Assembly: GCA_017311185.1 (NCBI GenBank)
Contig: JAESUZ010001525.1
Coordinates: 310,001-374,000, forward strand
Direction: 5' to 3'
Length of the DNA stretch: 64,000 bases
Source: Proteles cristata cristata
Taxonomy: Eukaryota; Chordata; Mammalia; Carnivora; Hyaenidae
Positions 9,861 to 21,194 of this stretch are shown here, piece after piece (position 1 is the first letter of the stretch; each line of letters starts with the position of its first letter). The notes below the pieces were generated by a model. The model worked only from the letters and a program-made list of their open reading frames with translations, was not told where the DNA came from and made no database searches. A program made the translations under genes and the position numbers.

Positions 9861-10890
9861 AGGAATCCTGTCTAAATCAGGGATAAGCAAATTCTTGATC
9901 AATTTCAGATGTTCAAACTAAGGGTAGTTGAGACCATTGTTTGTTGGTATTGTTAAGCAGTGACTCATGCTTTAGATAGGGTATAAAACTAGACTTTTAT
10001 GCTTACTTCCTCCATTAAAATTCATTGACAGCCTTTTTCATATTGGGGGTCTATTACTCAGCTAAATGCAGGATGCATAACAGTTGCCCATGATTTATAT
10101 TTGGAAATATGTCTGCTAGCCTGAAACTCCTAGTCATTTTAGCCTAGATGGGTGTGGTGAATATCTTCCATTTCCACTCTAGATATTTCCTCTGTGCTTT
10201 GGAAAATCTGACCTGCTCTGTGCTTTGGAAAAGCTGGCCTATGTGTGTGGCATCAGTTGGTTCTCTTTCCCTCTGACTTATGCCAAGACTTGGTAAGAGA
10301 TTGAAGGCCTGCAGAGTGTGGTGCTGATATTCACTTCTCTGGGTTCATCCCTGTGGTGTCACCATGGTTTGACTGCTGCTTTAACCAAACTAAAGTGCTT
10401 TCCACAGAGCTCTCTATCACCAGGTTCTGATAACTGCTTCCTTACATTCTAAGAATGATAATAATGCAATTTCTGTGGTTGCCCAATACCTTGCCTACAT
10501 CTATGACTCTCCTTAGATTAACCAATGTGTGTACCATCGGTTTTTAGGACCCCAAGCAATGCAGAGATAGGTATTTTTACACTCTCTTGCTAAGGCTGTA
10601 GTGTTCAAAGTTGGACCTCTTGGATTCTTGCCCAAGAAATCTAACCACATATCAAGCAATACCTGGAAGTGATAGGTTTGGTAAAAGCAATTCCAGTTCA
10701 GGTAGAAGTTGCTGATTACTAATCAAACACAGCATAGTAAAACTAATTAACCAAAATGGTAATCATGCAAAAGAGTTAATATTGGAAACTTGCCGAGTAT
10801 GTATTCTTAAGTTTTAAGTTTTTCATGTATGCTGATTCTACATGATGATAATTAAGTTGAACATTTTACATTTTTTGGAACTAGTATACA
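9861..10890. other. Unique DNA
   Basis: About 1 kb without a recognised repeat or coding signal. A partial direct repeat TCTGTGCTTTGGAAAA occurs at about 10191 and 10216. Confidence 0.4.
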
Positions 10891-10894
10891 TATT

Positions 10895-11112
10895 AGCTGA
10901 AAATATGGCCTCAGAAGCCACAAGATCCTGGGTTTGATTTCTAAATCAACTACTAATGTGCTATATGCTCTTGAGAAATTAAACAACTTTTGTAACCTCT
11001 GTTTACCTCATTAGTAAAATGAATATGATAACAGTGTTCATTACATATTGCATTTAAAGATCTTTGTAAAGCATAAGTGCTCAGTTAAATGCTCCTATTA
11101 TTAGTTTCATTG
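10895..11112 (+). mobile_element. MIR
   Basis: GGCCTCAGAAGCCACAAGAT, CCTGGGTTTGATTTCTAAATC, TTTACCTCATTAGTAAAATG, and TTGTAAAGCATAAGTGCTCA in MIR order, nearly full length. Confidence 0.75.
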
Positions 11113-11270
11113 TGACTACTATGATATTTTCTCCATGAACAGGCATCCTTTTACCATCCATACTAAGACTCATAAACTCCAAAGTCCATGGGGTAAGCAG
11201 GTAACATGAGTAAGTTTGAATGGGCATTAGAGCCATTTTTCCCTCTTCATCTCTTTTTTTACAATCTTAC

Positions 11271-11472
11271 TTTTTTTATATATTTATTTAGTTTTTAGAG
11301 AGAGAAAGAGAGGATGAGTGGGAGGAGCAGAGAGAGAGAAGCTAATTGCAACCAGGCTCCAAGGTGTCAGCGCAGAGCTCTGTGAGGGGCTTGAACCCAC
11401 GAACCGTGAGATCATGACCTGAGGTGAAATCAAGAGGTGGATACTTAACTGACTGAGCTATCCAGGTGTTCC
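11271..11472 (-). mobile_element. Feline CAN SINE, antisense, diverged
   Basis: ATATTTATTTAGTTTTTAGA tail, GGGGCTTGAACCCACGAACC B box reversed, ACTGAGCTATCCAGGTGTTCC head. More diverged than its neighbours. Confidence 0.88.
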
Positions 11473-11708
11473 TATAGTCCTATTTTTGATAGAGAAGGAT
11501 ATTTCTCTGAGCAAAACAGCTTTAGAAACACAGTGACAAATGTAATTGACTCTGACTTAGTTTCTCAGGGAGGAAAGCAGCCACCTTACACTTTCTGTAG
11601 CTGGTTGCCTTATAGGAATATGGGCCAGATTTTGCTAGGCCTTTTTTTTTTTAAAGAGAAAATTGGATTTTTGAAGAGAATTAGAATTTCAGGGTTACAT
11701 GTGACGGT

Positions 11709-11718
11709 CCTTAATTTT
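11709..11718. repeat. TSD of the following SINE
   Basis: CCTTAATTTT here and again at 11939-11948. Confidence 0.7.
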
Positions 11719-11730
11719 CCTTTTCTTTTC

Positions 11731-11940
11731 TTTTTAAAAAATTTTTTAAATGTTTCTTTATTCTTGAGACACAGAGACAGAGTGGGGGAGGGACAGAAAG
11801 AGGAGACACAGAATCTGAAGCAGGCTCCAGGTTCTGAGCTGGCAGCACAGAGCCAGACGTGGGGCTTGAACCCACGAACTGTGAGATCATGACCTGAGCC
11901 GAGGTCGGATGCTTAACCAACTGAGCCACCCAGGCGCCCC
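11731..11940 (-). mobile_element. Feline CAN SINE, antisense
   Basis: Good copy with AATGTTTCTTTATTCTTGAG tail side, CAGACGTGGGGCTTGAACC and GAGCCACCCAGGCGCCCC head. Its TSD is CCTTAATTTT. It sits at the edge of the long antisense L1 that starts near 11945. Confidence 0.93.
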
Positions 11941-12968
11941 TTAATTTTTCTTACTAAGATAATTTTTTAAGAGCAGTTTTAGATTCATAGCAGAATTGAA
12001 GTGAAGGTATAGACATGTTCCATATACTGCTTGCCCCACCACATAGCTGTCCCATGTCAACATTACCCATCAGAGTGGTTTATTTGGTACAGTTCATGAA
12101 CCCTACACTGACAACTCATAATCACCCAAAGTCTGTAGTTGACATTATAGTTCATTCTTGATGTTGTACATTCTACTGATTTGGACACACATATAATGAA
12201 TGACATTTATCCCTCATCATGGTATCATGCAGAGTATTTTCACTGTCCTAACTATACTCCTTGCTGTCTATTCATTCCTCCATTTTCCCTTAATGACGAT
12301 CACTAATATTTTTACTAATTGCATAATTTTGCCTTTTTCACAAATTTTATACTTGGAATCATACAGTATGTAGACTTGTCAGCTTGGTTTCCTTCACTTA
12401 GTAATATACATTGAAGGTTCCTCCATGTCTTTTTATGGCTTGATAGCTTATTTCATTTTAGCACTGATTAATATTCCATTGTCTACATGTACTATAGTTT
12501 CTTATCCATTCATCTCCTGATGGACATCTTGATTTTTAACTGATTTTGGCACCTGAGAATAAAACTTCTATGAATATCATGTGTAGGCTTTTGTGTGGGT
12601 TGAGTTGTCAAATCCTTTGGATAAATACCAATGAGTGCAATTCTGGGTCACATAGTAAGAATATGTTTAATTTTGTAAGAAGACATCAAACTGTCTATCA
12701 AAGAAGCTGCACTATTTTGGATTCATTACTGCCATCAGTGAATGGACATTCCTGTTGCTCCACACCCCCACTAGCATTTGGTGTTGTCACTGTTCTGTTT
12801 TTTGGCCATTCTAGTAGGTGTGTAGTGGTATCTTGTTTTATTTTGGTTTCCTTGATGGTACATGATGGAGCATCCTCTCTCATAATCATTTGCCATCTGT
12901 GCGTCTTCTTTGGTAAGATGTTTGTTCAGGTCTTTATCCCATTTTTAAACCAAGTTGTTGAGTTTTAA

Positions 12969-12979
12969 GAGTTCCTTAT
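12969..12979. repeat. TSD of the nested L1
   Basis: GAGTTCCTTAT at this end and GAGTTCCTTGTAT at 13738-13750, an imperfect target-site duplication in the host L1. Confidence 0.8.
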
Positions 12980-13737
12980 AATGTCACTCATCATCAGAGA
13001 AACATAAATCAAAACCATACTGAGTTACCACCTCACGCTGGTCAGAGTGGCTAAAATGAACAAATCAGGAGACTATAGATACTGGCGACGATGTGGAGAA
13101 ACGGCCACCCTCTTACACTGTTGGTGGGAATGCAAACTGGTGCAGCTACTCTAGAAAACAGTGTGGAAGTTCCTCAAAAAATTAAAAATAGAACTATCCT
13201 ATGACCTGACAATAGCACTTCTAGGATTTACCCAAGGGATACAGGAGTGCTGATGCATAGGGGCACATGAACCCCAATGTTCATTGCAGCACTTTCAACA
13301 ATAGCCGAATCATGGAAAGAGCCTAAATGTCCATCAACTGACAAATGGTTCAAGAAGATATGGTTTATCTGTACAATGGAATACTACTTGGAAATGAGAA
13401 AGAATGAAATCTGGCCATTTGCAGCAATTTAGATGAACTGAGGGTACTATGCTAAGTGAAATAAGTCAGTCAGAGAAAGACAGATACCATCTGTTTTCAC
13501 TCATATGTGGATCTTGAGAAACTTAACAGAAGACCGTGGGGGAGGGGAAGGAAAAAAAGAGTTACAGAGATGGAGGGAGGCAAACCGTAAGAGACTCTCA
13601 AATAATGAGAACAAACTGATGGTTGTTGGGGAGTGGGGGCAATGGGAAGGTGGGTGATGCATTGAGGAGGGCACTTGTTGGGATAAGCACTGGGTGTTGT
13701 ATGGAAACCAATTTGACCACAGCTTATATTAAAAAAT
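12980..13737 (+). mobile_element. Young 5'-truncated carnivore L1 3' end
   Basis: Sense ORF2 tail: CATCAGAGAAACATAAATCA, GTTGGTGGGAATGCAAACTG, AACAATAGCCGAATCATGGA, TATGCTAAGTGAAATAAGTC. The carnivore G-rich 3' UTR follows (GAGGCAAACCGTAAGAGACT, GGGATAAGCACTGGGTGTTG), then a short A tail. TSD 12969/13738. Inserted opposite to the older L1 around it. Confidence 0.92.
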
Positions 13738-14764
13738 GAGTTCCTTGTATATTTTGGGTAATAGTACATGATCAGATTTGTCTTCTGCAGACACTTTTTT
13801 CCCTAGTCTTGACTCCTCATTCTCTTGACATTGTCTTTCACGAGCAAAGTTTTTAATTTTAGTGAAGTTCAATTTCTCAATTATATATTCTAAGTACTGC
13901 ACCTTTGTGTTGTATCTAAAAAGTCATAAATCATCTATGTTTTCTGTTATCATCGTGGATTTTTGTGGTTTTATAGTTTTAGGTCTGAGATTCACTATGA
14001 ATTAATTTTTGTGGAGGATGTAACGTTTATATCTAGATTGACTTTTGTTTTGTGTGGCATGTGGATGTCTGCTTTCAGCGTCATTTGATAAAAAGAATTT
14101 CTTTGTTACATTGTGTTGCCTTTACTTCTTTATTAAAGATCAACTGACTTTATTTTTGTAGGTCTATTTCTGAGTTCTGTATTCTTTTCTACTCTGTATT
14201 AGTTCATTAATATTTCACTGTCTTGATCACTTTAGATTTAAAATAAGTCTTGAAGTTGGCCACCATTAGTCCTCCAAATTTGTTCTTCTCTTTCAATATT
14301 TCTCTGGCTGTTTAGGGTCTTTTGTCTTCCATTTAGACTTTGAAATCAATTTTTCAATATGCACAAAATAACTTCCTAGGATTTTGATTGGTATTGGATT
14401 TAATCCATAGATCAAATTGGAAGGAACTAATATCTTGGCAATATTGGGTCTTCCTATCCATGAATATAGCATTTCTTTCCATTTATTTAGTTTTTCTTTG
14501 ATTCTGCTCATCAGTTTTATAGTTTTTCTCATACAGGTCTTCTACATATTTTATTAAATTTATCCCTAAATATTTCATTTTTTGGATGCTTGGGGTAAAT
14601 CGCATTATGTTTACAATTTTAAATTCAGTAGTTCATTGCTGGTATATTGGAAAATGATTACATTTTATATAATAAGCACATATCCTGCAACCTTGCTATA
14701 ATCACTTTCTAGTTCAGGAGTTTTTGTTGTTGTTGTTATTGTCGTTATTGTTCTTAATTCTTTG

Positions 14765-14773
14765 AGATTTTCT
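14765..14773. repeat. TSD of the young SINE
   Basis: AGATTTTCT here and at 15000-15008. Confidence 0.8.
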
Positions 14774-14998
14774 TTTTTTTTAAAATTTTTTAATGTTTTT
14801 ACTTATTTCTGGGAGAGAGAGAGACAGCATGAGCAGGGGAGGGTCAGAGAGAGAGGGAGTCACAGACTCTGAAATAGGCTTCAGGCTCTGAGCTGGCAGT
14901 CAGCACAGAGCCCGACGCAGGGCTCGAACCCACGAACCGCGAGATCATGACCTAAGCGAAAGTCGGACGCTTAACCGACTACGCCACCCAGGCGCCCC
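14774..14998 (-). mobile_element. Young feline CAN SINE, antisense
   Basis: CTGGCAGTCAGCACAGAGCC, near-consensus reversed B box (GGGCTCGAACC), GACTACGCCACCCAGGCGCC head. Same young subtype as the 5.5-6.0 kb pair. TSD AGATTTTCT. Confidence 0.95.
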
Positions 14999-15003
14999 AA
15001 GAT

Positions 15004-15069
15004 TTTCTAAATACACAGCAAACAAAGATAGTTCTATTTCTAAATACACAGCAAACATAGATGGTTCTA
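15004..15069. repeat. 33-bp tandem duplication in the old L1
   Basis: TTTCTAAATACACAGCAAAC begins at 15004 and again at 15037, about two units differing at two positions, directly beside the SINE target site. Confidence 0.85.
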
Positions 15070-15328
15070 TTTCTTCCTTCCCATTCTGTATGGCTTTTCT
15101 ATACTTTTATTATCTTACTGCATTAGCTAGAACTTAAAATGCAGTGTTTGAAATGGGCAGTGAGAGATAAGGTATATCTTTGCATTGTACCTGGTCTTAG
15201 TAGGAAGAACCACTCAATTTGAAAAAGATGGCTTAGAATTTTTAAAAACAATACCAAGAAAATAAAATACTTGTGCAAACTAGATTGAGAGCATAGAGTA
15301 TCATTCAGAGTTCTGACCTCAGAGATTA

Positions 15329-15343
15329 AAACCATTTGTACTA
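15329..15343. repeat. TSD of short L1
   Basis: AAACCATTTGTACTA here and AAATCATTTGTACTA at 15589-15603. Confidence 0.85.
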
Positions 15344-15588
15344 TAGGAGGATTAGGAGGAACTTGACGGAGGAACAAGGGGGAGAAGAAGGGGGGAAATG
15401 GTGGGGGAAAGGGAGAGAGGCAAACCATGAGAGACTCTTGAATGCTGACAAAAACTGAGGACTGATTTATATGGGGGGGGGGAGGATGGGCATGGAGGAG
15501 GACACTTGTGGGGATGAGCACTGAGTGTTATGTGGAAACTAATTTGGCAATAAACTATTTGTAAAATAAAAAAAATAAATTAAAAAAA
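15344..15588 (+). mobile_element. Young, severely 5'-truncated L1 3' UTR
   Basis: Only the last 245 bases of a carnivore L1: GAGGCAAACCATGAGAGACT, a G9 run near 15474-15482, GATGAGCACTGAGTGTTATG and CAATAAACTATTTGTAAAAT with an A-rich tail. A 15-bp TSD (one mismatch) frames it. Same 3' UTR family as the 12980-13737 insertion. Confidence 0.93.
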
Positions 15589-15603
15589 AAATCATTTGTA
15601 CTA

Positions 15604-16380
15604 ATTAGTCAGCAGAGATCAGGGGGCCCAATGGTAATTCAGTTTACACATAATCATCTTATGTCATGGAAGGCAGATTAAGACACCAGTTAAGAAATTG
15701 GAGCTAGACTAGATGGAGTTTGTCTTTCTTGACCACCTCCCTTCCAACTCCAGATACTGTATCCCTGATCCCAATAATGACAAGTAAAGAATGTAAGTGT
15801 AGTAATGAACAGACCCTTAATGTAACACTCATGTCCTGTTGACAAAGAAGTTAAGAAGGAGAAATAGAGACAGACTCTCCACCTTAAGATTTTGCTTATC
15901 TCTTAGCTTTCAGTTAAACCACAGTGCCAAAGTGGGGGTGGGAGCTGAGGGAAGGGAGGAGATCTTGGCCTGACCTCCTTTCTATGTTATTTTTCCACTT
16001 GCCTGTGGGCTTCATTAAATGTGCAGAAAACAAGCTGGTCTTCAGAAGTTTGTAGCTGGGAGGCCAGAGAGCAGTATCTAAAATAGGCACCCTACATCTG
16101 CATAGTCACTCCTTGCTAAAGAAGTGCTGGGGGCAGAGAAGGGAGTTTAGGAATATGATAGCCTTGAAGTTGTTCAACATCCCAAAGAAGACAGAAAATA
16201 GCCCAGTAGTGATCTTGTTTTGGGGATTAGTGGAAAGATGGAGTGCGACCTGATTCTGAGTTCTTCTGGAGGTATTTAGTTGTCTTCATTGCCCTTCACA
16301 GCTACTTGAATTAACCTTTCTGTATACTCTGGTTTTCTACTGTCATTTCCCCCCATATTCTTTGATTTATTCATTTCATG
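15604..16380. other. Unique DNA
   Basis: No repeat or gene recognised over about 780 bases. Confidence 0.4.
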
Positions 16381-16384
16381 ATAC

Positions 16385-16455
16385 TACTCTTTCATTCATT
16401 TAGGTTTTTATTAAGTATTATGTCCTGAACACCATGCCACACACTAGGAATATTA
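16385..16455 (-). mobile_element. Short L2 3' end, antisense
   Basis: TTTCATTCATTTAGGTTTTT with ATTAAGTATTATGTCCTGAA and a CACACACTAGGAATATTA segment: the reversed L2 terminus. Confidence 0.45.
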
Positions 16456-16613
16456 TAAAAATTCAGAAACTGTGAGAGGGAATAGATTTTAACTAACAGC
16501 CCCAATATCACTTTGACAATGCTTTTGTGAATGTGAGTGAGCTAGAGAGTCATGACAGTAAACCACCTATATTCTTCTCCCTACCTTTTTATGTCTGTGT
16601 ACATATGTATATG

Positions 16614-18570
16614 TAGCAAAACCTTGGTTTGTGAACATAATTCATTCCAGAAACATGCTTGTAATCCAAAGCACTTGTATATCAAAGCAAATTTCTCCAT
16701 ATGAAATAATGGAAACTCAGATGATGCATTCCGCAGCCCAAAAATATTCATATAAAATGATGACAGTACTGTAATATAATAAAAATAATAATGAAAATGC
16801 AAAATATAAAGAAGAATAAACAAATGAACCTGCACTTAACCTTTGAAAACCGATGTGGCTGATGTGAGGGAGATGAGACAGGAGGGTTATTATGTAGGAC
16901 AATTTTCACTGTCCGCAAAGAATCATTGCTATCTATTAGCTCAGTGGAATCTTTTTCTTCTTTTGCAGCTTTAACAAAGAGCCTATCCAATGACACATGC
17001 TTTTCCCTTCTTTTGAGAATTTTGTGGAAGTGTGACATTACATTTTCGTTAAACAGATTCATCGCTCACGCTGCTACAGCCTTATTTGAGTGATGCTTTC
17101 TTATAAATTTGTCACTGTTTCCCACATTTTACATATCTCCCTAATCTCATTTGAAGTGAAGGATTTCTCAGTCTTTTCCTCCTCCTCTGCAGACAAGATC
17201 TCCATGATCTCCTGCTGTTGCTCATGATGCAGATCCATCAGTTCATATGTGGTCAGCTCCTGGCCATGTTCCCCCACCAGCTCTTAATGTCATCCTCATT
17301 CACTGCCAGTGCCATGGTTGTCGCTAATGATACAGTTTCATGACAACTGGTGGCTCCTGTTTATGAGCAAGCTCCTATAAATCCTGTCTAACAACGCAGT
17401 CAGGCCACAGTATTCTCTAAGCAGAATTAAGGGTTCTCTTGGTGACCCCATCCCAGGCTTTATCGATGATCTTGAGGCAGTTCACAATGTGGAAATGATT
17501 TTTCCAAAACTCTTGGAGAGTAAGATTTGTTCCTTCAGTCATCTCGAAGCATCATTGAAATAATGCTTTGGAGTAAAGTTTTTAAACTTTGAAATGATCT
17601 GCTGATCCGTGGGCTAGAGGGTTGCAGTGGTGTTGGGAGGAGGGAAGTTGACCTTAATGAACTCAAATTCCTCCAGTAAGTCATCCTCAAAGCCTGGAAG
17701 ATAAGCAGGAGCATTATCCATAACCAGCAAGTCTTTGAGTGGCAGATTCTTCTCTAATAGGTATTTCTTCACTGAAAGACAGAAGACCTTGTTGATCCAC
17801 TCAACGAATAAGATATGAGTGACCCAAGCCTTGCTGTTGGACTTTCACATAACGTTAACTGGCTTTTCTGCACCTTGTGTTTCTCAAAGGCCCATGGATT
17901 CTCAGAATGATACACAACCAGGGGCTTGACTTTGAACTGGAGGGTAAGAGGGTCTTTCATGCACTTGTGACTAGGCATTGTGTTCTCTTCTTCTATAATG
18001 TAGGTCTTCTTTGTCATTTCCTTCCAAAAGAGCGCCATCTCATCACAGTAAAAAACTTGCTCTGGGAGATAATGGTTGGAAGTCATGAGCTTCTGGAACT
18101 TGGTAGTGAACACCTCAGCTGCCTTAGCGTCTGAACATGCAGCCTCTCCATGTCTCGTAACACTATGGATGGTGCCACTTCTCTTAAAGTTACCAAACCA
18201 TCCCCTGCTTGCCTTGAAGGCTTCTTTGCTTTCTGTTACCATACCTCGCAGTTTACTCACGAGGTCAATGTACAAGACCTTTGCCTTCTTGAAGATAAAG
18301 TTTTTGGTCACAGTATCACCTGCTAGTTGTTTCTCATTTATCTAAACCAGGAGCAATTTTCTACATCTTCCAAAACATGTGGCTGTTGCTTTGATATTCT
18401 TGTGACTCCTTTTGTTGCATTTAACCCCCTTCTTTGTTCTTTAATATTATGCAAATAGTTGACATAGACTTCTTATAAAATCTTTCAATTCCAGCCACTC
18501 ACATACCTCATTCATACTTCTCAATGATTTCTTTCTTAACTTCCATCAGAGTGAACAAAAGACTCTAAAA
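16614..18570 (-). mobile_element. Tigger-type (TcMar/pogo) DNA transposon, antisense
   Basis: A decayed Tigger element in reverse. The 3' terminal segment begins at 16614-16640 with GCAAAACCTTGGTTTGTGAA after a TA, the target Tigger elements duplicate. The transposase region follows from about 16960 to 18565. I could not find a matching inverted repeat beyond 18570, so the 5' end is probably lost or too diverged. Confidence 0.85.
16960..18565 (-). pseudogene. Tigger transposase relic (TIGD1-like DDD transposase)
   Basis: Translating the minus strand across several frames gives, in order: an N-terminal CENP-B/HTH-like part (EVKKEIIEKYE near 18540), the linker SRGWFGNF and IHSVTRHGEAA (18160-18220), the first catalytic Asp in YCDEM (18042-18044), LLVMDNAPA with the second Asp (17716-17718), and PTDQQI with the third (17605-17607). 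A C-terminal part follows (FWKNHFHIVNCLKIIDKAWD, 17460-17510; LKRREKHVSLDR, 16995-17030). Spacing shows at least one frameshift between the first and second Asp, while the second and third stay in phase, 37 codons apart. A stop (TAG at 17614-17616) replaces the usual Gln before the third Asp. The longest open piece is 180 codons (17769-18311). The protein would have cut and pasted its own transposon; this copy cannot. No host-gene exaptation is suggested, since stops and frameshifts run throughout. Confidence 0.88.
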
Positions 18571-18845
18571 CCAAAAACTTAAGACTGCATGGAGGATTGA
18601 GATAATAAGTATAATTATAAACATAAGAAAGCAAATGTATATGTAAGAATGGGAGTTAAGGTTTAAATTTTTAAAATTAGCTATGATGGTAGAGTACTAA
18701 CTTAGTATGATTTCCCTGTGAATTTAAGTACTATTGATAATGAATCACATCCCAGGATTTTGTGAAAAATATATGTAGTTGCTTAAAATCTATACCTGAT
18801 TTAGCCAGTATCGACAACCAGTTCTAAAATGCTGAGGGTCTGAGA
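18571..18845. other. Unique DNA
   Basis: No feature recognised. May include the eroded 5' end of the Tigger element. Confidence 0.35.
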
Positions 18846-18849
18846 CAAG

Positions 18850-19300
18850 ATGCTATTGTTTGCAAGTGATAGAAATTGAACATGAATGAGGTTTACGTAG
18901 GTTTGTTCAGGAAACTGACGTCAAGTATAAGTAGAACTCAGTCTGCATTGCTCTTCCCCAGCCCCCACTTTTCTCTGCTGATATCTGCAGAGTTCGTTTT
19001 CAGTCTCTTCTGCTGTACACGTGTGTTCTTTAGACAGCAAGGGTCATGGTATCATGTTTCCTTCTTCTGTTTAGGGACAATTTCCCCATTTCTGGCTTGA
19101 TTTTGAAAAATCTGGACAAAGAAGTTTGATTGAGTTGGTTTTGCTAATTGGAGCAGTAACTGCGATGAGGGAAGAAAGAATGTACTGTGATCCTGTCATA
19201 GTCGATAGTGTCTGGTCCTCCCTGAAAGCCGTGGTTTGAGTGTATTATGAGCAGTAGTGGAGGGCAGTGGGGTTATAGGACAGGTCCGGAAATTATGCCA
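18850..19300 (-). repeat. Ancient mammalian interspersed repeat, antisense, family not named
   Basis: TTGCAAGTGATAGAAATTGA, then TTCTCTGCTGATATCTGCAG, then a TCCTGTCATAGTCGATAG segment with a TGAAAGCCGTGGTTTGAG end. This is the reverse layout of the old repeat suspected at 9380 and 46605 ('caagtgacagaaacccaactcaaac ...'). Confidence 0.35.
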
Positions 19301-20515
19301 AATAGTCAACCATTTCAATGTGAGTGTACCTCATGGGAGCTAGAAAGCAGTTAATAATCTTTCCTTACTTGTATTTTTCATAGTATAGGATAGTTGTTAG
19401 ATCTGTTCTAAAGACATTTAGGCTACAACAAATCTTTAAAATGTTTACTCTAAATTCCTTTTTTTTTTCTTTTAGTGCATTACATTGGACTTCGCCTTTT
19501 CTCAAAAATACTTCCTATAATATCTTATTAGTCCACTGAAATCTATCCAGGAAATTCTGCCAACTTAAAAGGATTCCTAAGTATTACCAACATTTTAATA
19601 ATATGTCTATTTTATTGCTAAGAATAAGACCCTGCAAGGGAGAAAGGAAAATGTCTTGTTTCTTACCTTTGTAATTTCATGTAAAAATATGCACAAAAGT
19701 GTCCTCTAAATGAGACAGGAGTAAAACACAGCCTCCTGTGTGGCATGTGGTAAAGTTTCAGTGTTTGTATATTCTTCTCTTCTGCACTCTTTCCTCTGAT
19801 GAAGACTATGACAGTTATGATCCAATTAGCGTGCAAAGCTGTAGTCACCAGGATACGTGTTTCGCTCTGACTTTTACACTGTGCAGCTATTACAGGAGGG
19901 AAATGGGGATTCCTAGACACTGAAAACTCAGAAGTGTTTTTATCTTCATGAAAAGCTTTTTCACACGTTCTCATCCCAGATATCCTCACATCCTCAACAC
20001 TTGCTCTCCTAACTGGAAAATTTCCGGTTAATTTCAAAACTTATCTTCTAAAGGTATAATATTTATAAAATGCATGCAGGTTGGATTAGTATTATTTAAA
20101 ATTTTAAAGCATGACTCCATGCTATATGCTATATTTTGATGAAAATTAAGTTGTTTGATGATGAGTTTCTACATTCCAACCTTGGAAGAAACACTTGGCT
20201 GATGAGAGGCTCTCTATCTTAAAACCAGTTATGATTCTCCTTTACAACCAGCTTTTACTATCATCTTTGAACTCTGAGGATGAAACATTTAAATTTCAAT
20301 TAAAAATCAAGAATTTTCTGTCTCCAGTGAAATCTTTCACTCAGAGAGAATTCATTAAGTAGCCACTATAAGCAGAACTCTGCACCAATAGAATAAGATT
20401 GAATAGAGAATAACTCTATTATGCTCCCGCCATTATCATAGTGAGACCAGTGGCAGATTTAGACTATTGTAGCAAATGTCTCCACAGAAAATACAGTTGA
20501 ACTGCAATTTTTAGC
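19301..20515. other. Unique DNA
   Basis: A 124-codon minus frame (19663-20037) lies here. It has no recognised domain and an ordinary AT-rich composition. No repeats named. Confidence 0.4.
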
Positions 20516-20524
20516 AATATGATC

Positions 20525-20660
20525 TTAGATTTTATTAATTTCGTGACGAAACTGAGAAATAGAGAAAGTGGCTTTTCTGAAGTGCCATATGAGGGTCACC
20601 TAGTTGAATCACAGCCTTTGAGAGTGTAGCCTTTCCCATAACCTACACTGTATGTCACTG
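20525..20660 (-). mobile_element. MIR fragment, antisense
   Basis: GACGAAACTGAGAAATAGAG, then GTCACCTAGTTGAATCACAG and TTTGAGAGTGTAGCCTTTCC in the reversed MIR order. Confidence 0.6.
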
Positions 20661-21190
20661 GAAGTATCGTATTTCATATTAGGGAAGACTTAAAAATAGC
20701 CCTCTTTCCCTCTTCTGTTTTTGCACTGTGAGGTAGTGTGGCTTGTTGGTTGAAAGCAGATGCATTTAAAGATTTATTTTTGATCTTGGAATTCATTAAG
20801 GTGTTATATTTTCCTTTTGTTGTGCTCAATAGTACATTTAAAATATGTATCACATGTTGTGAAAATACTCATAAATTTTTGGGAAATATTCCCAGGCCTA
20901 TTTACACAAACATAAAACAAACTACTGTGATCATTAAAAAAAAAAGAAAACAAAAGAAAACAAAAACTAAAATGGATGATTCTACCAGGATAATCAACAG
21001 TTGATTTTACTTAAATATTAAAGTCATTTCTGGGCTGGGAATGAGTTTAGATTTTCTTTCCTTTTGGTGTGCATTTTGAACTATTAACCCAATTCATTCA
21101 TGTATATTAGGAGAAAAAAAATTATGGTTGAAATAAAATTACAGTTAAAGATATTGATATTGGGTGAAATATCAATTGGGTGAAAATAAC
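20661..21190. other. Unique DNA with an A-rich run
   Basis: An A-rich stretch lies at 20935-20970. No gene or named repeat. Confidence 0.4.
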
Positions 21191-21194
21191 TAGA

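Larger units (their letters stand above)
11945..15215 (-). mobile_element. Old L1 (ORF2 and 3' UTR), antisense, with nested insertions
   Basis: Antisense L1M from the 3' UTR (TTTAGATTCATAGCAGAATTG) through ORF2. Visible landmarks are TGGTTTCCTTCACTTAGTAA, CCATTCATCTCCTGATGGAC, TAGTAGGTGTGTAGTGGTAT, CTTTGGTAAGATGTTTGTTC, TTTAGGTCTGAGATTCAC and GTATTGGATTTAATCCATAG. A younger sense L1 (12981-13737) and a young SINE (14771-14998) split it. The decayed ORF2 has many stops; the 79-codon minus frame 14293-14532 is a surviving piece. 5' end about 15215. Confidence 0.85.

Noticed and set aside
12546..12968. 140-codon open frame on +
   Set aside because: It is the wrong strand of an antisense L1 ORF2.
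15123..15521. 132-codon open frame on minus, proline-rich
   Set aside because: Runs antisense through the G-rich 3' UTR of the short L1; the prolines come from complementary C runs.
18571..18700. Matching 5' inverted repeat for the Tigger element
   Set aside because: I searched for the reverse complement of the 16614 terminus; only a weak AAAACCAAAAACTT was seen, too little to call.
19663..20037. 124-codon open frame on minus in unique DNA
   Set aside because: No domain, no supporting signals. Kept only as a comment in the unique-DNA entry; conservation data would be needed to revive it.
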